The notes below the pieces were generated by a model, which saw only the letters and a program-made list of their open reading frames with translations, made no database searches and was not told where the DNA came from. The position numbers and the translations under genes are program-made. A stretch of DNA of 64,000 bases from Cryptomeria japonica (taxonomy: Eukaryota; Streptophyta; Pinopsida; Cupressales; Cupressaceae), in NCBI RefSeq assembly GCF_030272615.1, contig NC_081408.1, positions 619,752,476-619,816,475 on the forward strand, read 5' to 3'. Numbering within the stretch: the first letter of the stretch is position 1; each line of letters starts with the position of its first letter. Shown in pieces: positions 31,629 through 42,013 of this stretch.

Positions 31629-32864
31629 TGTTGGACATTTGGAGGAATTAATTATGTGTTGCATTGATGTTTTTTCTTTGATGCCAACACTAGCTATTTT
31701 GGATGCTTTACGAACACCCTTCTGGTCCTAGTAGGATGTATGGTTTCTGGTTGGTTTGGATCTGGCATGATCTGATATTCTTTAGTATGGTTTGGTTATG
31801 GAATTAGCTTATTCATGATACTCGTGTTCATATTCAGTCAGTTGGTTTTGGTCTAGTGATCAAATGCTATCTTGTTTTCTTGGAAGCTTGGCTTATGGTA
31901 TTGGCGAGGGTTTTACCAACAAAGCTTTGATGGAGATCTTTGATGATATGCCTAAGTGGTGTTGGTACAACTTCTGGTATGGATTCAGAATGCTGATGAT
32001 AATAATGTTCAAGACTTGGCAGATGGAGATCATTGCTTTAGTGTGTTGACCTGTATTGTGTCTTGGTTTATCTAGGTTATGGACCAGCTTAGTGTAATGT
32101 GTGGATTGGACCTCTCAATGTGTTTCTGGGATGTCTTATTTATTGGATATTATTTGTTTGATCTTTGGTTGACATGTTTTGTAATTATGTAATTGGTTTA
32201 TTGTCTGGTGGCCAACCTGATTGTTTATGGTCAAGGGTTTGTATATATATGATGTAAGATCTCATTGTATATCATCATGGGAATTAGATCATAGGCATAG
32301 AGTCGAGGAATGGGATATGGATATGTGATGTGCAAATAATGTAATATCATTCATGCAGAGGATTTGGGTGATCATTGGAGATAGAATTGGGTTTATGTAA
32401 GAGGATTTCATCCTCCAATATTGAGCTTAACTGAAACTATACTTAGGCATAAGAGATGCTATCTTTGTAGTTCATTCATTCTTCTGGATTGTAGTCTAAA
32501 TTTATATGTAGTCAGTGAGACTCCTTTTGTGATGAGCAATTCTCTCTAGGCTATTGGCCTTCCTGCAAGTTTAGGCCCCTTAGTTGTAATTCACATACTT
32601 ACTGTAGAAGTATTATCTAACTATGGGTAGACTTCTTACCGTGGTTTTTCCCTTTACTGGGTTTTCCACGTACAAATCCTAGTGGCATGTGGATGGTATT
32701 TATTCTCTGATTATTGTTTATGCTTTATTAAGTTAATTGCTATTTTGGTATTTAGTTTAAGCATTTTGGTATTAAAGTTTTAATTGCTAAATGTTCTAGT
32801 AATCTGTGACAACTGATTCATCCCTCCCTCTCAGTTGTATTCCAGTTATTTGAGTTGTCTAACA
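31629..32864 (+). repeat. Solo LTR K
   Basis: A single 1236-bp LTR, TGTTGGACAT .. TTGTCTAACA, inserted in H ORF1 with a perfect 5-bp target duplication AAAGG (31624-31628 and 32865-32869). It has the promoter palindrome GTGGTTTTTCCC .. GGGTTTTCCACG (32641-32670) and a pyrimidine run CCCTCCCTCTCAG near 32822. No second LTR or internal region of this family is in the window. Confidence 0.93.
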
Positions 32865-32869
32865 AAAGG

Positions 32870-33416
32870 TAGGATCATTGTTCATATTATTCATTCCATT
32901 ATTCATCCTACTTCTTCATTGATTCACCATATGCCCAAATTTATTGAAATTAAAGCATCTACCATTGATTTTATGAGCATTAGGTTGTCTTACTGAAGGA
33001 TTCTTGTTCTTCTTCTGATTTGGTTTTGTATTGTTTTGTCTATATCCAGAGGATTCTCCTTTCTCAAATCTAAGTCCTCACATGTCCTTTCCATGTTTCT
33101 GACTTTCTAGCATCTCATCAAGCCTTGCTAAGCTGGTATTGAATTTATATTTGTATTCATTTATAGTAGCAAGTTCATCTCTAAGGCCAATAATCCATCG
33201 TTCAAGTTCTTGAACATTATTCCTTGATTGTGTCAATTCCAACTTCAACTAATCATTCTTCTTCCGGTCCTCAATCTCCTTAGTTAGATTCACAATTGAT
33301 TTCATCTCATTGTTCAATGCACCATTCTCTCTCTCAAGCTTGTCAACTTCATCAACTTTACCCTAATTTTCCATTATTTGATCTTCTTTCTCCTTCAGCT
33401 TGTCCATCAATTCCTT
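32870..33416 (-). pseudogene. Element H ORF1, coiled-coil part
   Basis: The minus strand reads KELMDKLKEKEDQIME, a long Leu/Glu/Lys coiled coil, then GLRFEKGESSGY (the GLGY..EEGE block of I and M) and knuckle CFNFNKFGHMVNQ with missing Cys residues. At least four in-frame stops occur. The N-terminus is absent because element J inserted here and a deletion removed the upstream sequence. Confidence 0.72.
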
Positions 33417-34971
33417 TGTTGAACATAGAGTACCACTGAGAGGGGGGTGAATTAGTCGTTCCTAAATCTTTTTGACTTTCAAATCAACTTCAGATTATCA
33501 GTTATCCACTTAAACACTGAATGATCAAACTGGTAGAACAAGAAAGAAAGACAAAGAGATCAATCACACAAATGTAACTCTCAACACCAAATTTACTAGG
33601 AAATCCCAATGTGGGAAAAAAATCTTGGTGAGAAAAGATAATAGAGACTACTGCTCCAATCAAGCCTCATAGGTAAAACACTGAATTACAAAGATTTAGG
33701 GCACCAACCCAAGGAGCACCAAACCCTAACTTTATGGGCTACAACCCAAAGGAGCACCAACCCTTGCACCAAGCTTCAACTTGGTGATGTATATTGAAAT
33801 ACTATTTGAATATAGTTAAGGCTTCTTGTTGCAAATGAATTCTATAACTCTTCGATTAAATAACTCAGTGTCAGTTGACAGTCTTTTCTCCTCCACTAAA
33901 TCTCTGATTCTTGGGCCTTTGTTATCTCTCTCTCTCTCTCAATCTCTCAACACACTTGGATGTTGCCTGCTCTGCTACACTTTGCCAGTTTAGCTTAACT
34001 GTGAAACTACAATTATGTCGGTAGAACCCTCTCACTAGTACACTTGCTCACTTGCTCTGCAACTCTCTTAGAATAATTTATAAGGCTAACAATTATTCTC
34101 TTTTACTTGATCTCTCCCTTTTTTTTCTTCATCTCTACAACATCTTTCTTTGTCTCGAGCTCTCCTCTTTATCCTGTGATTTCCCACCAAAAAGCAATTC
34201 AAATTTGGAGTAGTTAGGGTTTCCTCTTCCTGACACAATATTTATGAGATCTAATCCATCTTGTCTTGGATCAATCACCTGCCCTTCAGGGATGCATCTG
34301 TACATGGTATCCATTATCCAATGCATATTTGCTGAAGATATCAATCTCGAACAAGATTTACTACCTTAAAATCTGTTGACTCATAAAATGCTTCAGCTGT
34401 TTCCTTTTTGAGGTCTTCCTGAATTGGATTTCATTTCGATTGATCCAGGCACCAACTACTTCGTGATCTTCCTCTATCATCCTTTCTTCCTCAAGACACA
34501 TTGTTAGTTGTAATCCCATGATTTGTGGTTGTTTCATTTATGTCAACTAACAGTTTCACCAACCGTTTCGATGGTGGCTTTATCAACCCCTACATATTTG
34601 CCACCTCGGCTCCACATGGTATCACCATGGTCAAACAGTCTACTCACTGACACACAGTTGGTTCAATGTTGATCATTTTTGGTACACACCTTTATTGGTA
34701 AGCCCTTCTTCTTCTTCTAACTGGCAGTGCACACTATATCATTAACACATCTTCTCCTATGGTGGTTTGTGATAACTCTAACATTCTACCTCTTCATCAT
34801 TAACAAGCAGCCAACCTCGAGACCATTTTATTGCTCAACATGTTAGCACACACACAACCTTCATCCTAATTTATGCCTCACCGGTAAGCTTTCATTTTGT
34901 TTTCTCACTCTTATGTGAATTTTCATCATGCCAATTGACATCAACGACAACTTAATGCCAAAATGCCAACA
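33417..34971 (-). repeat. 3' LTR of element J
   Basis: 1555 bp, TGTTGAACAT .. ATGCCAACA. It aligns with 40428-41765 from its outer end up to TTTGTGATA. U3 word TTGACATCAACGACAA is at 34935-34950. A CT microsatellite (TCTCTCTCTCTC) is at about 33927-33942, also present in the other LTR. Confidence 0.92.
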
Positions 34972-35110
34972 ATCTCCCCCTTTGGCATTGATGTCAGATT
35001 CTTGCAAGACACTTTATACCGATACATTTCTCCCCCTTTGACACAATGACAAAGGGTAATGTACACTCCCCCTTTGATCCATATCGAATTCCCCCTTTGA
35101 CCACTATCAA
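34972..35110 (-). other. Element J cluster of polypurine tracts
   Basis: Minus-strand polypurine tracts lie at about 34973-34985 (the one abutting the LTR), 35030-35040, 35067-35078, 35091-35099 and 35109-35119; several have a GACAAAG- or TCAAAG-like start. Multiplied tracts before the 3' LTR are known in sireviruses. Short out-of-frame reading frames overlap them and are ignored. Confidence 0.75.
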
Positions 35111-35149
35111 CTCCCCCTGAACCACATAAATCCTTCCTAGACAAATGAC

Positions 35150-36745
35150 ACAACTCCCAACTTGTGTCAGAGGTACTCAAAAGTGCTGACCGATAATGGT
35201 TGGTAAAAATATCTGCTACTTGTTCTCTAGTAGGGACATAATCCATCCTTACCTATTGTCCTTCAAACTTCTCTCTGAGAAAGTGATACTTGATAGCAAT
35301 GTGCTTTGTTCTGGAATGGATGACTAGATTCTTTGCTATGTTGATTGCACTCGAATTGTCACATCGGATAAGAATAGGATTAGTGATGTCCACTTGTATG
35401 TCTTTGAGAGTCTGCTTCATCTAAAGCACCTGAGAGCATCATTTAGCAACAACAATGTATTCATCTTTAGCAGTAGATAGAGAGACTGAGTCATGCTTCT
35501 TGATATGCCATGAGACCTACTGATCTCCTAGAAAGAATGCACCACCACTTGTGCTCTTTCAAGAATCAATGTAACCTTCCCAATCAGCGTCAGTGTATGT
35601 TTCCAAGATAAAATATTCTTTTTTAGGATACCAGAATCCATAGCTGAGCATTCCTTGTAGGTACCTAAAGATTCTGCTAACAACATTCATATGTGACTAC
35701 TTTGGTGCAACTTGGAATCTGGCCACCATTCATAATTCCTGAACTATATCCAATCCTGAAGCAGTTAGATACAATAGACTGCCTATTATGGATCTATACA
35801 GAGTCTGATCCACCACCATTGATTCATCATTCTTGCTCAGTTTATTGCCAGTCACCATGGGGGTACTTACCAGTTTACAATCTTCCAGTTGGAATTTCTT
35901 CAACATCTCCTTTGCATACTTGATTTGTGAGATAAAGATTCCTTTATCTTGTTGTATTATCTGCAAACCAAGGAAGTAAGTCAATTCACCAAGAATTGAC
36001 ATCTCAAATTATGACTGCATTTGATCAGCAAATTCTTTGCAGAGGGTGTCCTTTTGCCTCCAAAGATAATTTTATCTACATACACAACCACAATGATCAT
36101 GTCGCTCCCATCTTTCTTTATGTACAAATTGTTGTCAGCACTTCCCTTTTTGAATCCCTACTCCTTCAGATACTGATATAATCTTGAGTACCCTACTCTA
36201 GGAGCTTGCTTTAGACCATACAAGGCCTTCTTCAACCGGCACACAAATGTCTCATCATCATGCAACAAAAACCCTTTCGGTTGCTCCATGTACACTTCTT
36301 CTTCCAAATTTCCATTTAGGAAGGCATATTTTATATCCATTTGGTATACTTTATAACCCTTGTAGGTAGAGTAGGCTATAAACATTCTAATTGCTTCTAA
36401 TCTAGCTACCGGTGCAAATATTTCTTCAAAGTCAATCCCCTTTACTTGAGAGTATCATTTGCACACTAGCCTAGCTTTATGCCTAACAATCTTACCTTCT
36501 TCATTCATCTTGTTCTGGTAGACCCATTTAGTGCCAATGATGTTCCTGTCTTCCGGTCTAGGGAATAATTCCCAAGTCTTGTTCTTCTCAATTTGTTGCA
36601 GTTCTTCTTCCATGGCATCCATCCATTCTTGTCTTTGTCTAGCCTCATTGAATGTTTTGGGTTCAACTTCAGCCATGAGGAAGAGGTTGACTTGTTCATC
36701 ATTCCAAGCAAGTCTTCTTCTAGTTTGCACACCATCACTCTTATT
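35150..36745 (-). pseudogene. Element J reverse transcriptase and RNase H
   Basis: [74 protein letters not shown], then YVDKIIFGG, where the second catalytic Asp of YVDD is Lys. RNase H: YTDADWEGYIDS, ending CDNSSAINIAKNLVIHSRTK and YVPTREQVADIFT. Stops are mostly at Gln and Trp codons. The IGTKWV..NK and YGLKQAPR signatures match the SIRE group of copia. Confidence 0.87.
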
Positions 36746-36775
36746 TCCTTGAATTTTCTCTTCCGGGTGATTCAG

Positions 36776-38150
36776 CTATACATACAAGTTGGGGGCCTTC
36801 TTGGATGCTTCCTCTGGTTCAATGTCTGACTGATATTCATCATATTCATCACCAAAGTTATCATACCGGTTGATTTGTGGTTGCCATCCTTTGTGCATAT
36901 CCTCATCAACTTTTACATGCACACTCTCAACAACTCTTCTTATTCTTTTGTTGTAGCATTTGTAGGCCTTGTTGTTAGATGAGTAACCAAGAAAGATTCC
37001 TTCATCACTACTGGAATCAAAACTTCCTAGACCATCCATATCTTTCTTGATAAAGCAATTGCTTCCAAATAATTTGAAGTATTTGACAAAAGCTTCTGGT
37101 CATAAGACAACTCATAAGGTGTCATTCTGTTGTTGTTTTTTAATTGAACCCGGTTGAAAGTATATGCAATAGTATGAACAAATTCTTTCTAATATGTGTC
37201 CGGTAGACAAGCCTCATTTAACATGGTTTTGGCCATCTCCTTGGCTGTCATGTTCTTCCTTTCTACCACACCATTTTGTTGTGGTGTCCTAGGAGTAGAG
37301 TATTTCCTTCTAATTCCATGTTTTTCACGATAATCTTCAAATTCATTTCATGTAAACTCTCCACCCTGGTCTGATCTTAGGCATTTTAACCTGTACCCTC
37401 TTTCTTTCTCCACCACCTTCCTAAAGATCTTGAATCTTTCAAATGCTTGTGATTTATCTTGTAGGAAGGTCACCCATGTCATTCTTGAGTAGTCATCAAT
37501 AAAGAGCATAAAATATCTTTCACCTGCAAGTGTTCTTGTTCTAGTTGGACCACACAGATCTGTATGCATAATTTCAAGTGGTCTTGAAGTGTTGTGCTCT
37601 TTTGTCATGAAGATTACTTTAGTTTGCTTACCTTTTACACATTCATCACAAAATGTGATTACCAGTTTGATGATGCATGGAATATTTCTCACACACGCCT
37701 TTCTGCTTACTACAACTAGGTTATCAAAGTTTATGTGGCCTAACCTTTGGTGCCACAACCAACCTTCATCAACCTATCCTAACATGCATTGGGACTCATA
37801 GCATTCCTTCATATTATAAACATTTCCATCCGTTCTCTTTCCTTTTGCCACAATTTTACCGATGTTGTCTTTCTTTAACTGGCAACCAGTTGAGTCAAAG
37901 GTGGATTTGTAACCTTTGTCACACATCTGACTCACACTCAGCAGATTTCACTTTAGGCCTTCCACATAATATACATCATGTGCCTTCAGTTTTCCATCAA
38001 TCCTTAGAGTTCCTTTTCCCTTTATTTTGATGGAAGAATTGTCTCCAAACCTTACTGAACCACCATTCCATTCTTCAAGTTTGATGAATTTCCTTTTGTC
38101 ACCAGTCATATGGTTTGAGCAACCACTATTTACAACCCATAGATTATTCC
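36776..38150 (-). pseudogene. Element J protease and integrase
   Basis: The protease site reads WVVNSGCSNHMTGDKRKF: the catalytic Asp is Asn (codon at 38128-38130). The GAG-pre-integrase HHCC motif is HQRLGHINFDNL..CDECVKGKQTK, then the integrase core MHTDLCGPTRTRT, LFIDDYSRMTWVTF, CLRSDQGGEF and QQNGVVERKN with all three acidic residues. A frameshift near 37080 and stops break the chain. The C-terminus reads GIFLGYSSNNKAYKCYNKR. Confidence 0.87.
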
Positions 38151-38199
38151 ATTCAGTATGTAAGGCAGTCTATACTATGAGACTTGATTCTCTCTTTTT

Positions 38200-40370
38200 C
38201 TTTTCTTTCTCAACACAAACTGGTTTGGTCTCCTTCTTCTTGTCAGCTGTTATATTGTGCTCAGGTTCAGTTACCAGTTCTTGATCAGATTTGTCTTCTT
38301 TTGCTTGATCTACCGGTTCTTACATAGCTTCTATGCATCCAAACTCTTGACAGTTATAGCATTTTACATCTTTATTTAAGGGAACATCCTTAAAGTTATT
38401 GTAGGGTACCGGTTTATTCTTCCTACATTCAAAACTCTTATGACCATATCCATTGCACTAATAATAGACAAAATTCATATCCGAGAGTGCATTAAATTAA
38501 TTTCTACTTTCATAACTCATAGAGGGCTTATTGATTAACCTTCATTCAGCTATTCAACGCCCAAATTTATTACAATGGTAACATTAACCATGAAAGTTTG
38601 AAACATACTGGCTAGGTTGTCTTGGTCTTGAATGGAACTACCTCATTGGGGGTCTTCCCTTCATTTTCTTGAGTCTGGTGAATCCTTCACGGTCAACTCT
38701 TGCATTTCTCCTTGGTTCTACATGTTGATATAAGAAGTGTGGCCTCCAGTTCATTGTTGTATACTGATTTGAGTGGCAATTTCCATCAACATCTGCATAT
38801 GTATTTTTGTCGGTATCCTTGCCTACAGGGAATGTCTTCTTTTCTTCACTTTTAATTGAAGAGGTGAACATTATTTCTTTGCTAGATTTATCTTTGTGGG
38901 TTGAACTTTGACCTTCTTCAAAGCCAAGGCCACCAGTGTCTTTGGATTGCTTTTCTTTGCTCAACATCTTGTTTAAGGCCTCGGTGTTGCCTTCATACTT
39001 GCTTCTTATTTTTCTTTCTTCCTTACTTTCTTCAAGCTTCTTTATGAGCTTTACTATTTTTGCTTCCAACTCTTGATGCTCTTTTTCCTTCTTTGTCAGA
39101 TCAGAGGTTGTAGCTTCACATATTTTCTTAGTTTCTTCCAGCTACAAATTCAAGTAAGATATAACTTGACTGGACTCATCTAGGGATTGCTTCAAGAGAT
39201 CTTGTTAATCTACTGCAACAAGCTTAACCATCTTGAGTTCTCTTCTTGTTTTACTCAATTCCTCAAGGGCACTAATAAGTTCTCTCTCCAAATCCACTTC
39301 AACTTCAATATTTGCTTCTTCCTCATCTTCATCAACTAGTCTATCAAGTGCCATGAAGAGATTGACATTTCCATCATTCTCATGGTAATCATATTTTGAT
39401 GCATTTTCTTCATCTATTGTGTCATCCTCAATAGTATGTAGGTTGTTCTGGTCTGTTAGCCTCTCCTTACTTTCTCACTGTCATTCCTTTCTTTATCTTT
39501 GCTAGCAGATCTTCTGAACTCTCTTGACTCATCTCCACCAGTTTCTTTGTGTGGACAATTAGCAGCAAAGTGTCAAACTTTCCCATAGTTGAAATATTTA
39601 AGTGGTAGCTTTCCTTTGTACCAATCGGATCCTCTTTTGAGCTTCTTGACAAATGTTTCTACTTCTGCATCAGAGTCTTCACTAGATTCTTTATTTGTAG
39701 CTACTTCTTTTCCTTTTTGGTGATGTTGAATGTTGCTTCTTTACTTAAGGAATCATCACCGATTGTTCTCATCTCATAGGCTGTTAGTGAACTAAATAAC
39801 TCATCCATTGTAAAAGTCTTCAGATCCTTGGATTCTTCTATGGCAGACACCTTAGTATCATACTTGGGTGTGAGAGATCTAAGTGCTTTCTTGACAAGAA
39901 CCTCATCTGTAATCTCTTCTCCAAGTCCTTTGATAGTTGTCATAGTTTCATCAAATCTATGAAGATAGTCTACAATCTTTTATTCATGTTTCATTTCGAT
40001 GCTTTCAAGTTGGCCCCTTTGTGCTTGCAGCTTGGCTTCTTTGAATTTTGCATATCCTTCAAACAAACTCTGCAATTTATCCCAAGTCTCCTTTGCTGAA
40101 ACACAGTGCATGACTTTGACAAATTCATTATCAAACAGTCCACTCAAGATAGCATGTTTGGCCTTTTCATTGTTCTCATACTCGTTTTTGGCATCCAGAT
40201 CAGTGGGAGGAGCATTAGGAACAACATACCCATTCTTGATAGACATCCACACACCAAAACCCAGGGAGGAAATATAGGTCTCCATTCTTTTTCTCTAGAA
40301 CACATAGTTGGATCCATTGAATATGGGGGATTTTGACGAAGCAAACTCATTTCTTTCGATTGTGTTCAAA
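38200..40370 (-). pseudogene. Element J Gag with coiled-coil and knuckle extension
   Basis: Near the N-terminus, SPIFNGSNY is followed by METYISSLGFGVWMS, and a UBN2-type capsid-like region carries WDKLQSLFEG, QRGQLESIEMK and LVKKALRSLTPKYD (39700-40370). Then comes a decayed knuckle YFNYGKVGHFAANC (near 39570), an acidic linker, a long coiled coil (about 38930-39330), GGLGFEEGQSS and three further knuckles (CYHCNKFG, CNGYGHKSFEC, CYNCQEFG; about 38340-38610). The second half resembles ORF1 of H, I and M, pointing to the source of that gene. Stops occur throughout. Confidence 0.8.
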
Positions 40371-40413
40371 GTCCATAATCTACCCCAAGGTTTAAAGATA
40401 ATCAAGAACCTAC

Positions 40414-40427
40414 GCTCTAATACCAAT
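40414..40427 (-). other. Primer-binding site of element J
   Basis: Plus-strand GCTCTAATACCAAT, reverse complement ATTGGTATTAGAGC: the tRNA-Met site with one C-to-T change. Confidence 0.87.
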
Positions 40428-41765
40428 TGTTGAACACAGAGTACCACTAACAGGGGGGTGAATCAGTGGTTCCTAAATGTTTTTGACTTTCAAATCAACT
40501 TCAAAATATCAGTTATCCACTTAAACACTAAACAATCAAACTGGTAGAACAAGAAAGAAAGTGAAAGAGATCATCAATCACACAAATCTAACTCTCAAAA
40601 GAAGATTTATGAGGAAACACCAATGTGGGAAAAACATCGGTGAGAAAAGTTGCTAGAGACTACTGCTTCAATCCAGCCTCATAGGTAGAACATTGAATTA
40701 GAAATATTTAGGGCAACAACCCCTAACTTTATGGGCTACAACCCAAAGTAGCACCAAGCTTGAACTTGGTGATGTATACTGAAATACTATTTGAATACAA
40801 TTAAGGCTTCTTGTTGTAAATGAATTCTACAACTCTTTGATCAAATAACTCACTGTCGGTTGATAGTATTTTCTCCTCCACTGAATCTTTTATTCTTCGC
40901 CTCTGTTATCTCTCTCTCTCTCTCAACACACTTAGATGCTACCTACTCTACCACACTTTGTTAGTTTAGATTAAATATTAAACTACAATTATGCCGGTAG
41001 AACCCTCTCACCAATATGCTTGCTCACTTGCTCTGCAACTCTCTTAGATTAATTTCTAAGGCTAACAATTCTTCTCTTTTACTTGATCTCTCCTTTTTTT
41101 TTTTCTTCTCCTCTGCAACATCATCTTGCTCTATCTCGAGCTCTCCTCTTTATCCTGTGATTTCCCACCAAAAACTAATTCAAATTTGGAGCAGTTAATA
41201 TTTCCTCTTCCCAACACAATCTTTATGAGATCCAACCCATCCTTTGTTGGATCGATCACCTATTCTTCAGGGATGTATTTGTACACGGTATCCATTATCC
41301 AGTGCATATTTTCTGAAGATAGCAATCTTGAACTAGATTTCTTGCCTTGAAATCTGTCGACATAAACACTTCAGCTGTTTCCTTTTCAAGGTCTTCCTGA
41401 ATTGGATTTCCTTTGCATTGATCCAGGCGCCAACTACTCCTTGATCTTCCTATGTCATCCTTTCTTCCTCAAGCCACATTAGTCAGTTGCAATCCCATGA
41501 TTTGTGGTTGTTTCATTTATGTCAACTAACAGTTTCACCAACTATGTCAATGGTGGCTTTATCAACCCCTACATATTTGCCACCTTGGCTCCACATGGCA
41601 TCACCATGGTCAAACACTCTGCTCACCAACACATAGTCGGTTCAACCTTGATCATTCAACAAAATTATAGCAATACACACCTTTACCGGTAAGGCCTTCT
41701 TCTACTATTAACATACAATGCACACTATACTAGTAACACATCTTCTCCTCTGGTGGTTTGTGATA
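40428..41765 (-). repeat. 5' LTR of element J, truncated
   Basis: Aligns with 33417-34764 of the 3' LTR. It breaks off at TTTGTGATA; the remaining U3 part of about 200 bases, the LTR terminus and the target duplication are missing, replaced by the H LTR remnant. The shared bases TGATA lie at the break. Confidence 0.88.
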
Positions 41766-42013
41766 AAATGTTGTCTCTATGTTAACCCAATCACCCATGC
41801 ATGATTCATAACACCACAATCACTGGAAAGCTTCCAGACCAAATTGCTCTATCATCTTGAAATACTGGTTAACTGGCTACCAATTGACATCCACTTCTGG
41901 ATATCAAGATTCATGATTACCAAATGGGAAGATCATGAAGATTTTCCATCAATGACAACTCTAAACCATTAATCAAGCATCAAAAGCCACCAGATGAGTG
42001 TCAATTTCCAACA
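41761..42013 (-). repeat. 5' LTR remnant of element H
   Basis: Matches 19584-19834 of H's 3' LTR (for example the AAGCTTCCAGACCAAA segment and the AATGACAACTCTAAACC segment) and ends TTTCCAACA followed by AGATG, the right copy of H's target duplication. Only the U3-terminal 250 bases remain. Confidence 0.85.

Larger units (their letters stand above)
33417..41765 (-). mobile_element. Element J: Ty1/copia SIRE-like retrotransposon, 5' LTR truncated
   Basis: 3' LTR 33417-34971, several polypurine tracts, RNase H/RT (35150-36745), integrase and protease (36776-38150), Gag (38200-40370), primer site (40414-40427), partial 5' LTR (40428-41765). It lies in H ORF1; only the left target flank (TCCTT, 33412-33416) survives because a deletion joined its 5' LTR to the 5' LTR remnant of H. 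Confidence 0.9.
18900..42013 (-). mobile_element. Element H: two-ORF non-autonomous LTR element carrying I, K and J
   Basis: H has a 3' LTR at 18900-19834, a polypurine tract at 19835-19846, ORF2 (20034-22776 and 30361-30832), ORF1 (31279-31628 and 32870-33416) and a 5' LTR remnant (41761-42013). It lacks protease, integrase and RT. Flanks GGATG (18895-18899) and AGATG (42014-42018) are its target duplication in G with one change. Insertion I splits ORF2, K splits ORF1, and J plus a deletion removed the start of ORF1, the primer site and most of the 5' LTR. Confidence 0.85.

Noticed and set aside
33927-33942. Microsatellite as a separate feature of interest
   Set aside because: Short CT run shared by both J LTRs; ordinary LTR content.
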